NCBI RefSeq assembly: GCF_009192945.1
Contig: NZ_NSET01000032.1
Location: 94,799-158,798, forward strand
Reading direction: 5' to 3'
Source: Xanthomonas maliensis
Lineage (GTDB): Bacteria; Pseudomonadota; Gammaproteobacteria; Xanthomonadales; Xanthomonadaceae
Length of the DNA stretch: 64,000 nt
Positions 19,298 to 28,231 of this stretch are shown piece after piece. How positions within the stretch are numbered: the stretch's first letter is position 1; each line of letters begins with the position of its first letter. Below the pieces are notes generated by a model, which was given only the letters and a program-made list of their open reading frames with translations, was not told the origin of the DNA and did not search any database. The position numbers were made by a program, and so were the translations under genes.

Positions 19298-20074
19298 ATG
19301 ACCGCCCCGGAAACGCTCTATCGCATCCCGACCCATCCCCACCGCTGGATGGGCTGGCTGGCGGCCTCGCAACTCGGTGTCGCCGCGCTGTGGTGGCGAC
19401 TGGGCTGGGCCTGGGGCGTGCCTGCCCTGCTGCTGTCGCATGCGTTGTTCGTGTTGCCGGTCTTCCTGCCGCGGGCACGCTTCTATGCGCCGGTGTTGGC
19501 CCGGTTGCCGGGCCACGCGCCTCAGGTCTGGCTGACCATCGACGACGGCCCCTCCGAGCAAACCCCGGCGGTGCTGGAGTTGCTCGATGCCTACGATGCC
19601 AAGGCGACTTTTTTCCTGGTCGGTGCGCGTGCGGCACAACACCCGCAGCTGGTGCGCGAGATCGTGCGGCGCGGCCATGGCATCGGCAACCATAGCCACA
19701 CCCATCCGCAGGCCTGGTTCTGGGCCTTGGGACCCCGCCGCATGGCGCGCGAGATCGGCCTGGCCCAGCGGACGCTGGCCAGCATCACCGGGCAGGCGCC
19801 GCGGCTGTATCGCTCGGTCGTGGGCATGACCAACCCCTTCGTCGCTTCGCCGCTGCGGGCGCATGGCCTGACCCGGGTCGCCTGGAGCGCGCGTGGATTC
19901 GATGGTGTGCGCTGCGATCCGCACGCCACCGTGGAGCGCATCGTCCGCGACCTGGCGCCCGGCGCGATCGTGCTGTTGCACGAAGGGGCGGCGCACGGCC
20001 ACAACCTGACCATCCTGCGCGGCGTGCTGGATGCGCTGCGTGCGCGTGGGCTGGTGGCGCGCCAGCCGGAGTGA
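19298..20074 (+). CDS. Polysaccharide deacetylase (NodB/CE4) family membrane protein
   Basis: The 258-residue product has two hydrophobic segments near the N-terminus (about 18-55), then a NodB homology domain: VWLTIDDGPSEQTP carries the catalytic base and metal Asp, GIGNHSHTH the metal-binding His pair, and IVLLHEGAAHG the C-terminal His. Members remove N-acetyl groups from polysaccharides or related polymers. It likely faces the periplasm, tethered by the N-terminal helices. It is divergent from the glutaredoxin gene, 58 bases away. The substrate is unknown. Confidence 0.85.
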   Translation: MTAPETLYRIPTHPHRWMGWLAASQLGVAALWWRLGWAWGVPALLLSHALFVLPVFLPRARFYAPVLARLPGHAPQVWLTIDDGPSEQTPAVLELLDAYDAKATFFLVGARAAQHPQLVREIVRRGHGIGNHSHTHPQAWFWALGPRRMAREIGLAQRTLASITGQAPRLYRSVVGMTNPFVASPLRAHGLTRVAWSARGFDGVRCDPHATVERIVRDLAPGAIVLLHEGAAHGHNLTILRGVLDALRARGLVARQPE

Positions 20075-20226
20075 GGCGCCGGGGGGTGCGTTGCGGCCAC
20101 GCAGGGCTGCTCGCGAACGCGAGCGTGCTCCGCGCGCCGCGCATCCGGCCGCAGTGGCGCCGATGCAGACGACATCGCCGCGACAGCGCGTGCCCACTGG
20201 CACCGCGACCTAGCGGGCGCGATCGC

Positions 20227-20922
20227 TCAGCGCGGCTCGGCGACGATCAGCCAGTTGTTGAAGGGCGTGTTGCCATACAGCGGCGAAAAGTGGGCGCGCA
20301 GGCCGGCTGCGTCCAACTGCGCCTGCAGGCTGTCGCGGGTGGGGTAGCTGCACGGCATGCGCTGCATCCAGCCGCTCAGGTGCGCCAGCACGTCGGTGAC
20401 GCGGCTGGTACGGCCACGGCCGCTGGCGTCGCCCAGGGCGCTGCGGATCACCAGTTTGGCGCCGGGGGTGAGCATCTGCGCCACGCTGCGCAGCAGGCTG
20501 GCCTGCATATCGGTCTGCAGATATTGCAACACGTCCAGGATGGTCACGCTGCCGCGGTGCGGCGGCCAGCCCACGCTCAGGTCGACCACGCCGAACTGGG
20601 TGCGGCCCAGCCCGGCGCGCTGGGCGATGCGCTCGGCACGGCGGATCTTGGAGGCGTCCACGTCCACGCCGTGGTAGGCCACGCTCTGGCCATCGGCGCG
20701 CAAGGCGTGCGCCAGCAGGCCCAGGCCGCAGCCCAGGTCCAGCACCGGTGCGGTGCTGTCACGCAGTTGTGCCAGCACGCCTGGATACAGCGGGTCGGTG
20801 CGCAGCTTGGTCTGGGTGTAGTAGTAGTCGTAGCGGTTGCCCAGCGGATGCCGGGGCAGGAAAGCGCGCGCGATCGTCAGTGCTTGTGCGCGGCTCATGG
20901 GCTGGGTGGCGGCGGAGGTCAA
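20227..20922 (-). CDS. Class I SAM-dependent methyltransferase
   Basis: The 231-residue product has SAM motif I VLDLGCGLGLLAHAL, motif II YHGVDVDASK and a motif IV region SVTILDVLQYL. The C-terminal part contains FSPLYGNTPFNNWLIVAEP. It looks like a small-molecule or lipid methyltransferase; the substrate is unknown. ATG 20898 (MSRAQAL) is an alternative start. It follows the SGNH hydrolase gene in the same direction with 43 bases between. Confidence 0.85.
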   Translation of the reverse strand: MTSAATQPMSRAQALTIARAFLPRHPLGNRYDYYYTQTKLRTDPLYPGVLAQLRDSTAPVLDLGCGLGLLAHALRADGQSVAYHGVDVDASKIRRAERIAQRAGLGRTQFGVVDLSVGWPPHRGSVTILDVLQYLQTDMQASLLRSVAQMLTPGAKLVIRSALGDASGRGRTSRVTDVLAHLSGWMQRMPCSYPTRDSLQAQLDAAGLRAHFSPLYGNTPFNNWLIVAEPR

Positions 20923-20965
20923 TGTCGTTCCTTGGCAGTGAAGCGGGTCCAGCGGGGAGTACGGG

Positions 20966-21589
20966 TCAGCTCAGCGCCTCGCGCGCGGCGGGCAGGGCCA
21001 GTGCGGCCCAGCGCGCATACATCGCGCCGGACGGATGCAGGCCATCGTCGACCAGCATCTGCGGTGCATCGCCGCCATCACGGCTGGTTGGAGTGATATC
21101 GACGAAGCGCACCGACGCCGCCGCGCAGCGCTCGGCGGCCACGGCGTTGAAGGCGTCGATCTGCGCGCCGACCTGGGCGCCATCGCGGCCCTGCGCGCGC
21201 GCGAATGGCGTCAGGCCCCAATCGGGGATCGACAGTACGAACACCCGCCGCAGCTGTTCGCCGGCCAGCGCAATGGCGTGTTGCAACAAGGTGTCGAACT
21301 GGGTGCGGTAGGTGTCCAGCGGCCACCCGCGGTACTGGTTGTTGACCCCGATCAGCAGACTCACCAAGTCGTATGGCCCCTGCGGCGCAGCGGCTGCGAT
21401 ACCGGCCTGCAGTTCGTCGGTGGTCCAGCCGGTGGTGGCGATGATCTCAGGCGTGCCCACATTCCAGCCGTGCGCCCGCAGGCCATCGGCCAACTGCATT
21501 GGCCAGCGCTGCGCCGCGTCCACGCCTTCGCCAATGGTGTAGGAATCGCCCAGCGCCAGATAGCGCAACGGCGGACTCAGCGCCGCCAT
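20966..21589 (-). CDS. SGNH/GDSL-type hydrolase
   Basis: The 207-residue product has block I ALGDSYTIGEG (nucleophile Ser16), block III LLIGVNNQYRG and block V DGLHPSGAMYA (catalytic Asp and His), so the SGNH catalytic set is complete. No signal peptide is seen, suggesting a cytoplasmic esterase or lipase. Its ATG at 21589 shares one base with the stop of the aminotransferase gene (TGATG), indicating translational coupling. The frame is open far upstream, but only as an antisense-like shadow of the aminotransferase. Confidence 0.88.
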   Translation of the reverse strand: MAALSPPLRYLALGDSYTIGEGVDAAQRWPMQLADGLRAHGWNVGTPEIIATTGWTTDELQAGIAAAAPQGPYDLVSLLIGVNNQYRGWPLDTYRTQFDTLLQHAIALAGEQLRRVFVLSIPDWGLTPFARAQGRDGAQVGAQIDAFNAVAAERCAAASVRFVDITPTSRDGGDAPQMLVDDGLHPSGAMYARWAALALPAAREALS

Positions 21590-22860
21590 CACGCCACGCT
21601 GCGCGACTTCAGCGGCACCACCTTGGTAACCGTCTCGGCGCGCCGCGCCAGCGCCCGATCGATGCGCGCGAACACGTCGCGCATGACCGCCGCCTCGGGC
21701 AGCAGGGTCACCCGGAAATGATGCCGATACGGCACGTTGAAGCTGGAACCAGGCACCACCAGCACGCCTTCCTCGTTCATCAGTTCCAGCGCGAAGGTGT
21801 GGTCGTCGAAGTTGCGCGCCGCCGGCCCCACCACCGCCGGGAAGGCGTACAAGGCACCAGCTGGCGCCACCAGCTGCAGATGCTCGCTGGCCGCGCAGGC
21901 CTCGATCACCGCCCGCCGGGTCTCGTAGAGCCGTCCGCCGGGGGCACACAGTGCCGAGATGGTGTCCGGGCCGTTCACTGCGGCCTCGATGGCGTATTGC
22001 CCCGGCACGTTGGCGCACAGGCGCAGTGCACCGAGCAGGTCCATGGCGTTGCGCAGGTCGTGGATACGCGACTGCTCACCGGACAGCAGCGCCCAGCCCA
22101 CCCGCCAGCCGCAGGCGCGATGCACCTTGCTTAACCCGCTGAAGGTGATGCACGGATGCGCGCCAGCCAGCGGCGCCACCGGCACGAAGGCCGCGTTGTC
22201 GTAGAGCACCTGGTCGTAGATCTCATCGACCATCAGCAAGAGGTTGTGCTTGACCGCGATCGCCACGATGCGTTCCAGCAGCTCGCGCGAATAGCTGGCG
22301 CCGCTGGGATTGTTGGGGTTGATCAGCACGATGGCGCGGGTGCGCGAGGACACCAGCGTCTCGATCTCCACCGGGTCGGGCTGGAACCCATTCTCCGGCG
22401 CGCAGCGGTAATACACCGGGCGGCCGTCGTTGAGGATGGTGGCGGCCGACCACAGCGGGTAGTCGGGCGAGGGCACCAGGACCTCGTCGCCGGGATTGAG
22501 CAGGGCGCGCAGCGACAGGTCGATCAGCTCGCTGACCCCGTTACCGACGAAGATGCGGTCCGGGTGCGCATCGGGGTGTTGCCGGCGGGCGTAGGCGGAG
22601 GCGATCGCCTCGCGCGCCTCCGGTAGACCCTGCTGATGCGTATAGGGGTCGGTCCGGCCCATGTCATCGGCGATCGCGCGCTGCAGATGCTCCGGCGCCC
22701 GGAACCCGAACGCACCCGGATTGCCGATATTGAGCTTGATCAGCTTGCGCCCCTGCGCTTCCAGCTCCCGCGCTCGCCGTGCCAGTTCGCCCCGGATCTC
22801 GTAGCGGACTTCGGACAGGCGCTCGCGGATGGCGAGCGGCTTTTGCGGGGCGGTGGACAT
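21589..22860 (-). CDS. alaA: AlaA-like pyridoxal-phosphate aminotransferase
   Basis: The 423-residue class I aminotransferase closely follows E. coli AlaA (glutamate-pyruvate aminotransferase): YEIRGELARRARELEAQGRKLIKLNIGNPGAFGF, GNGVSELIDLSLRALLNPGDEVLVPSPDYPLW, INPNNPSGA, VDEIYDQVLYD and the PLP-lysine segment FSGLSKVHRACGWRVGW. It would transfer amino groups between glutamate and pyruvate in alanine synthesis. ATG 22860 (MSTAPQKPLAIRERL) is preferred over ATG 22908. It is the first gene of a unit with the SGNH hydrolase and perhaps the methyltransferase. Substrate preference is by similarity. Confidence 0.88.
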   Translation of the reverse strand: MSTAPQKPLAIRERLSEVRYEIRGELARRARELEAQGRKLIKLNIGNPGAFGFRAPEHLQRAIADDMGRTDPYTHQQGLPEAREAIASAYARRQHPDAHPDRIFVGNGVSELIDLSLRALLNPGDEVLVPSPDYPLWSAATILNDGRPVYYRCAPENGFQPDPVEIETLVSSRTRAIVLINPNNPSGASYSRELLERIVAIAVKHNLLLMVDEIYDQVLYDNAAFVPVAPLAGAHPCITFSGLSKVHRACGWRVGWALLSGEQSRIHDLRNAMDLLGALRLCANVPGQYAIEAAVNGPDTISALCAPGGRLYETRRAVIEACAASEHLQLVAPAGALYAFPAVVGPAARNFDDHTFALELMNEEGVLVVPGSSFNVPYRHHFRVTLLPEAAVMRDVFARIDRALARRAETVTKVVPLKSRSVA

Positions 22861-23009
22861 GCGCTGAGCCGTGCTGAGGCGTGAATTGGCATGGTAACGG
22901 AAATGCAACGGGCCGACATGCTTGCATCGGCAACGGTGTCAAGCCTGCCCGGAGCGATGCAGGGCAGCGTCATGCAGAGACGCATGCACCGGCCCGCTAG
23001 AATCTCCCA

Positions 23010-24107
23010 ATGACCACCCCCTCCCCCGACTATCGCACCCTCCAATCCATCGGCTGGCCCTGGCCGGGGCCGCCGCAGGAGCCGGCCTGGCAGGCGGTGT
23101 TCGCCGCGCATCCGCAGGCGCTACCGGCGCGGGTGGTGGAGCAGCATCGTACTGGCTATGTGGTGGCCGATGGCCCGGAGGCCAGCGTGAAGGCCGAGTC
23201 GCTGCCGGACTGGCAGCGGCCGCGTTTTCCCAGTCACGAGCGCGCGGCGGTGGGCGATTGGGTGCTGATGGAGGGCCATCGCATCGTGGCGCTGTTGCCA
23301 CGGCGGACCGCCATCAAGCGGGGTGCCGCGGGCGAGCATTATCACCAGCAGGTGATCGCGGCCAATATCGATACGGTGTTCATCGTCTGTGGCTTGGATG
23401 CGGACTTCAATCCGCGTCGGATCGAGCGCTACCTGCTGCTGGTCGGTGGCGGTGCCGGCGACGCCGCGCCGACGCCGGTGGTGGTACTGACCAAGGCCGA
23501 TCAGACCGACTATGCGCAGGATGCAGTGGCGGTGCTGGTGGAGCTGGCCGCGCAGAAGATCGCGGTGCGCACCGTCAATGCCAAGGATCCGCAGAGCGTT
23601 TCGGCCTTGCAACCGTGGTTGGGCGATGGCCGGACCGTGGTGCTGGTGGGGTCGTCCGGCGCAGGCAAGTCGACGCTGACCAATACCTTGCTCGGCGTGC
23701 AGAAGATGAAGACCAACGCGGTGCGCGAGAACGATTCGCGCGGGCGCCACACCACCACCCATCGGGCCTTGATGCCGCTGCCCTCCGGTGCCTGCCTGAT
23801 CGATACCCCGGGCATGCGCGAGCTCAAGCCCACCGGCGAAGAAGATCTCGCCGACGGCGGCTTTTCCGATATCGAAGCGTTGGCGGCGCAGTGCCGTTTC
23901 AACGATTGCGCGCACGGTGCCGAGCCCGGCTGCGCAGTGCGCGCAGCGATCGAGGCGGGCACGCTGGATCCGCACCGGCTGGCCAATTACCTCAAGTTGC
24001 GCGAGGAGGTCGCCAGCGCGGCGGAAAAACTGGCTACGCGTACGGCGCAGAACCAGGCGGGCAAGGGCGTCGTTCGGCGGCCCGGCGGTCGGCCCGGGCG
24101 CCGTTGA
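23010..24107 (+). CDS. rsgA: Small ribosomal subunit biogenesis GTPase RsgA
   Basis: The 365-residue circularly permuted GTPase has an N-terminal OB-fold, then G4 LTKAD, G1 GSSGAGKSTLTN, G2/G3 (RGRHTTTHR, DTPGMREL) and a C-terminal zinc finger (CRFNDCAHGAEPGCAV). RsgA tests the decoding centre of the maturing 30S subunit. The C-terminal tail is basic (RRPGGRPGRR). The stop is directly followed by the ATG of the DUF1704 gene with no gap, so the two are likely co-translated. Confidence 0.94.
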   Translation: MTTPSPDYRTLQSIGWPWPGPPQEPAWQAVFAAHPQALPARVVEQHRTGYVVADGPEASVKAESLPDWQRPRFPSHERAAVGDWVLMEGHRIVALLPRRTAIKRGAAGEHYHQQVIAANIDTVFIVCGLDADFNPRRIERYLLLVGGGAGDAAPTPVVVLTKADQTDYAQDAVAVLVELAAQKIAVRTVNAKDPQSVSALQPWLGDGRTVVLVGSSGAGKSTLTNTLLGVQKMKTNAVRENDSRGRHTTTHRALMPLPSGACLIDTPGMRELKPTGEEDLADGGFSDIEALAAQCRFNDCAHGAEPGCAVRAAIEAGTLDPHRLANYLKLREEVASAAEKLATRTAQNQAGKGVVRRPGGRPGRR

Positions 24108-25370
24108 ATGGCCATGCGTAAGCGGCCGGCAGAGATCGTCCATCACGCGCGACTGGATGCGCGCCTGGTCAAGGCGGTACGCGGGGTGCGGTTGCTGGCG
24201 CTGGCGAGCTGGCCGCGTGCCTTGCAGGAGCCGTTCCTGGCCGGTGTCGCGCGCGGGCAGCCGGTGTTGCCGCAGGTGGAGTATCCGCGACTGGATTTCA
24301 GCCAAACCCGTCGGGAATTGTCCGAGCTGGCCCAGGCCGCCGATCCGCAGCATCCGTTGGGCGCCTATCTGATCGATTCGGCGCATAGCTGGGGCTTGGC
24401 TGCCGGTTTGCTGGAGTCGCTGGGGACGGCTGCCGCAGGCGACTACGCGGTGCAGCTGTTCGGGGTGCCCGACGATCCGATGCCGGGCAATGGCCCGACG
24501 ACGCGGGCCGCGGCGCAGCACTTCATCCAGATTGCCCGCGAACTGGATCGCGAGTTGCTGGCGCCGGAAGAGCAGGTGCCGGTGTCGGCCACCGCCTTGC
24601 GGCTGCAGTTGCAGAACGATCTGGATGCGTTTTTCGAACAGCGCATCATCACCGTAGAGTTGGACCCGGACCTGCTGGCCAAGGCCGCCGCCGGCGCGCA
24701 TCGCATTCGTCTGCGCAGTGGTGCCACCTTCAGCGGCTACGACCGCGCGCAGCTGTTCCATCATGAGGCGCTGGTGCATTCGCTGACCGCGCTCAATGGG
24801 CGCGAACAACTCAACCTGCCCAGCCTGGGCATCTCCTCGCCGCGCACCACCGCCACGCAGGAAGGCCTGGCGACCTTCGCCGAACAGATCACCGGCAGCA
24901 TCGACATCGAGCGGATGAAACGCATCAGCTTGCGCATCGAAGCGATCGCGATGGCACGCGATGGGGCGGATTTCCTCGACGTATTTCGCTACTTCACCGC
25001 CAGCGGACAGAACGCGGCGGAAAGCTTTTCCTCGGCACAGCGGGTCTTCCGCGGCGTACCGACCAGCGGCGGCGCTGCCTTCACCAAGGATACGGTGTAC
25101 CTGCGCGGCCTGGTCGCCGTGCATACCTTCTTCCGCCACGCCTTGCAGCACGACCAGTTGCAACGCTGCCGTTCGCTATTCGCCGGCAAGATGGCGCTGG
25201 GCGACGTGGAGCGCTTGGCGCCGCTGTTCGACAGCGGCGTGTTGGCACCGCCGCGCTGGCTGCCGCCGTGGATCAGCCGGGTCAGCGGATTGGCCGGCAT
25301 GCTCGCGTTCTCGTTATTCGCCAATCGGATCCGCATGGATCAGTTGCAGCCGCCGGCAATGGACGTCTGA
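24108..25370 (+). CDS. DUF1704 'QEGLA-motif' protein, putative zinc metallopeptidase
   Basis: The 420-residue product belongs to DUF1704, often named flavohemoglobin expression-modulating QEGLA motif protein. It carries H219-E220-A-L-V-H224, an HExxxH motif, and TATQEGLATF with Glu252. The eukaryotic DUF1704 proteins MATCAP1/2 were shown to be metallopeptidases that trim tubulin tails using this HExxxH plus Glu arrangement, so a zinc peptidase role is inferred here; no substrate is known for bacteria. No signal peptide is visible, though a hydrophobic stretch near the C-terminus (SGLAGMLAFSLFANRI) could touch membrane. It abuts rsgA. Confidence 0.85.
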   Translation: MAMRKRPAEIVHHARLDARLVKAVRGVRLLALASWPRALQEPFLAGVARGQPVLPQVEYPRLDFSQTRRELSELAQAADPQHPLGAYLIDSAHSWGLAAGLLESLGTAAAGDYAVQLFGVPDDPMPGNGPTTRAAAQHFIQIARELDRELLAPEEQVPVSATALRLQLQNDLDAFFEQRIITVELDPDLLAKAAAGAHRIRLRSGATFSGYDRAQLFHHEALVHSLTALNGREQLNLPSLGISSPRTTATQEGLATFAEQITGSIDIERMKRISLRIEAIAMARDGADFLDVFRYFTASGQNAAESFSSAQRVFRGVPTSGGAAFTKDTVYLRGLVAVHTFFRHALQHDQLQRCRSLFAGKMALGDVERLAPLFDSGVLAPPRWLPPWISRVSGLAGMLAFSLFANRIRMDQLQPPAMDV

Positions 25371-25469
25371 ATCGTCTGCACCCCGCAGACGCGCTCTACA
25401 CGACGCCGCAACGGGCTGGACAGGACACTGGGCGCCTCGCCCGAGTGGGCCTTGATACGAGGCAATGCA

Positions 25470-26150
25470 ATGAAGATCCTGATGGTGCTGACGTCGCACG
25501 ACCAGCTAGGCGATACCGGCAAGAAGACCGGCTTCTGGCTGGAGGAATTCGCCGCGCCGTACTACGTCTTCAAGGATGCCGGTGTACAGATCACCTTGGC
25601 ATCGCCCAAGGGTGGACAGCCGCCGCTGGATCCCAAGAGCGATGCGCCGGATGCACAGACCGAGGCGACCAAGCGCTTCAAGCAGGATCCGCAGGCACAG
25701 CAGGCGCTGGCCAGCACCACGCCGCTGACGCAAGTGACGGCTGACGATTTCGATGCGGTGTTCTATCCCGGCGGCCATGGTCCGCTGTGGGACCTGGCCG
25801 AGGATCAGCAGTCGATCGGCTTGATCGAGGCCTTTGCCGCCGCGAACAAGCCGCACGGTCTGGTTTGCCACGCGCCAGGCGTGCTGCGCCGGGTCAAGGG
25901 CGCCGACGGCGAACCGCTGGTCGCTGGGCGCCGGGTGACCGGCTTCACCAACGGCGAAGAGGACGGCGTGGGCCTGACCAAGATCGTGCCGTTCTTGGTA
26001 GAGGATGTGTTGAAGGAGCTGGGCGGCCGCTACGAGAAAGGCGCCGATTGGGGCGTGCATGTGGTCACCGACGGAAGGCTGGTGACCGGACAGAATCCCG
26101 CCTCGTCCGAGCAGGCGGCCCACGCGCTGCTGGAATTGCTCAAGCACTGA
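25470..26150 (+). CDS. DJ-1/PfpI family protein (glyoxalase III / Hsp31-like)
   Basis: The 226-residue product has the DJ-1/PfpI nucleophile elbow LVCHAPGVL (Cys near 138) and an FYPGGHGPLWDLAED segment, plus FTNGEED near the C-terminal half. This pattern is typical of the glutathione-independent glyoxalase or deglycase branch (Hsp31-like). It would detoxify methylglyoxal or act as a chaperone in the cytoplasm. ATG 25470 (MKILMVLTSHDQLG) is chosen by family similarity over ATG 25452. A strong hairpin follows its stop. Confidence 0.85.
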   Translation: MKILMVLTSHDQLGDTGKKTGFWLEEFAAPYYVFKDAGVQITLASPKGGQPPLDPKSDAPDAQTEATKRFKQDPQAQQALASTTPLTQVTADDFDAVFYPGGHGPLWDLAEDQQSIGLIEAFAAANKPHGLVCHAPGVLRRVKGADGEPLVAGRRVTGFTNGEEDGVGLTKIVPFLVEDVLKELGGRYEKGADWGVHVVTDGRLVTGQNPASSEQAAHALLELLKH

Positions 26151-26203
26151 GCGACATCGCCTGGCATGCAGCGTGCGTGCCCTCGCGGTGATTTGCGGCG
26201 TCT

Positions 26204-26249
26204 AGCCCGCATCGACCGCACGCTCTTGAGCGTGCGGTCGATGCGGGCT
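26204..26249. terminator. Strong bidirectional terminator between PfpI-like gene and suxB
   Basis: A perfect 22-bp stem (26204-26225 with 26228-26249) with a minimal loop lies between convergent genes. On the + strand it is followed by CTTCAGTTTTC, giving a T-rich tail. Confidence 0.8.
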
Positions 26250-26283
26250 CTTCAGTTTTCTACCTACGCAGCCATCGCTGTGT

Positions 26284-28200
26284 CTAAAGCGCAGGGTTGA
26301 CGCGGCGGAACCAGCGCACCGCGTGGGCCGGCAGCGTGAGTGTGGTTGGCACCGGCTGGGCCAGGTCGTGCTGCGGATCCAGCAACCGCCAGTCGTCCGG
26401 CCGACCAGGAAAAACCACCGTCACCGCTTGCTCGGCGAAATTGTGGATCGCAAGGAAATCGTCGCCGCGGGTCAGCGCCAGCAGACGTGGATCGGCGAGC
26501 GCGACGCTGCCCAGCGCGTGGTCCGCGCCCAGCGCCGGCAGGCTGGCGCGGGTACGGATCAACGCACGCAGGCGGCCATAGACGTGTCCAGGCACGGTTG
26601 CCGGGTCATGGCGCAGTTCGACGCGCTCCCAGTCCATCGCCGGCCGATGCAGCCAGCGCCCTTCGTGGCGACGCTGCGGGTCGTTGCGATAACCGCTGTC
26701 GTTCGGCAAGGCCAGTTCGTCGCCCATATAGATCAACGGCACACCTGGCATCGCCAGGGCCAGCGCATACAGCAGCACCAGGCGGTCGATGGCCAGCTCC
26801 AGTGCCGCCGCATCGCCTTGCTCCTGCGCGGCCTGCACGCCGGCCAGCGCCGATGCCATGCCGTTGGTGCCATGCACGCCATCGCCGCTGCTCTGGAAGC
26901 TCTCGCCGCGCGCGTAGCTGCCGGGCACCGCATTGGCATAGAACTGCGCCACCGTGCGCAGCGAGAACGGCGGCTGCTCGGCTGTGCCAGCCGCTTCCTG
27001 CTGCAGCACGTTCCAGCCGATATCGTCATGACAACGCACATAGCTGAGCCAGGCGCAGCCGCGCGGCAGCGGTGGGCTGTGAGCGATCACGGTGTGCAGC
27101 AGGTCGCCACGCTGCAGCGCCAGCGCCGACCAGCCGGCCGCCATCAAGGTACTGTGGTAGGCCAGGTGGCACTCGCGGCCCTCGTCGCGGCCGCTGCCGA
27201 AGTAGGGTGGCAACTGTGTCATCGGCACGATGGCTTCGGCCTTCATCGCCACCGACGGCGCGACGATGTCGGTGACCGCACGCAGGGCAACCAGCAGTTG
27301 ATGCGCTTCGGGCTGATTCATGCAGTCGCTGCCCAGCCGCTTCCACAGGTACGCGGTGGAATCGAGCCGGAACGCTTCCACGCCCAGATTGGCCAGCCGC
27401 AGCAGCGCCAGGGCCATCTCGCCGAATACCGCCGGGTTGCTCCAATTCAAGTCCCATTGATAGGGATAGAAGGTCGTCCACAGCCAGTGCCCGGTCTGCG
27501 CGTCCCAACTGAAATTGCCCGGCGCGGTCTGCGGGAACACCTGGCCCAGGGTGGCCTCGTAGCGGTCCGGCAGGTGTCGATCGGGAAAGTGATGGTAGTA
27601 GTTGAGATAGCGGGCGTCGCCGGCGCGCGCGGCCTGCGCCCAGGCATGGTCGTCGGCAGTATGGTTGAGGACGAAATCGGCGCACAGGCTGATGCCGGCT
27701 GCGCGCAGGCGGGTGGTCAGTGCGACCAGGTCGTCGTTGCTGCCCAGCGCCGGCTCCACCTGGCCATAGTCGCTGACGGCAAAGCCGCCGTCGTTGTCGC
27801 CAGCGCGCGCGCGCAGGAAGGGCAGCAGATGCAGATAGCGCACCCCCAGCTCCTGCAGATACGGCACGCGCGCAGCCACGCCCTGCAGATTGCCGGCGAA
27901 GCGATCCACATAGGCGCTGTAGCCGAGCATCTGCGATTGCCCGAACCAGCCCGGCGCCCGTTCGGCATCGAGCTGCAACAGCGCATCCGGGCGCTGCTGG
28001 GCGCACTGCCCCAGCGCGGCGAGCCAATGCTGCAACCAGCTGGCATAGCCGGGCTGCTGTCCGTACAGGGACTGCAACAGTTCGAGCAGGCGTGGCGCAT
28101 GGCGATCGTAGCGCGGCAACAGTGCAGCGGCACGACGGGCATCCAGCGCGGCGGCGAAGGCCACGCGTTCGGCCGAGAGGGGGAGCGAGGGGGGAGTCAT
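26284..28200 (-). CDS. suxB: Sucrose hydrolase / amylosucrase (GH13_4)
   Basis: The 638-residue product is an amylosucrase-like GH13 enzyme. The nucleophile is Asp280 (VEAFRLDST), the acid/base Glu322 (MKAEAIV), and YVRCHDDIGW holds the transition-state Asp. The N-terminal helical domain and the QSQMLGYSAYVDRFAGNLQG segment are typical of amylosucrases. Xanthomonas enzymes of this type have been described both as amylosucrase (SuxB) and as sucrose hydrolase (SUH). It has no signal peptide, so cytoplasmic sucrose is the likely substrate. It lies 31 bases downstream of suxA, probably in one operon. Confidence 0.93.
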   Translation of the reverse strand: MTPPSLPLSAERVAFAAALDARRAAALLPRYDRHAPRLLELLQSLYGQQPGYASWLQHWLAALGQCAQQRPDALLQLDAERAPGWFGQSQMLGYSAYVDRFAGNLQGVAARVPYLQELGVRYLHLLPFLRARAGDNDGGFAVSDYGQVEPALGSNDDLVALTTRLRAAGISLCADFVLNHTADDHAWAQAARAGDARYLNYYHHFPDRHLPDRYEATLGQVFPQTAPGNFSWDAQTGHWLWTTFYPYQWDLNWSNPAVFGEMALALLRLANLGVEAFRLDSTAYLWKRLGSDCMNQPEAHQLLVALRAVTDIVAPSVAMKAEAIVPMTQLPPYFGSGRDEGRECHLAYHSTLMAAGWSALALQRGDLLHTVIAHSPPLPRGCAWLSYVRCHDDIGWNVLQQEAAGTAEQPPFSLRTVAQFYANAVPGSYARGESFQSSGDGVHGTNGMASALAGVQAAQEQGDAAALELAIDRLVLLYALALAMPGVPLIYMGDELALPNDSGYRNDPQRRHEGRWLHRPAMDWERVELRHDPATVPGHVYGRLRALIRTRASLPALGADHALGSVALADPRLLALTRGDDFLAIHNFAEQAVTVVFPGRPDDWRLLDPQHDLAQPVPTTLTLPAHAVRWFRRVNPAL

Positions 28201-28231
28201 TGATCAACGCCGGCCGGGGCCGACTGGGTCC

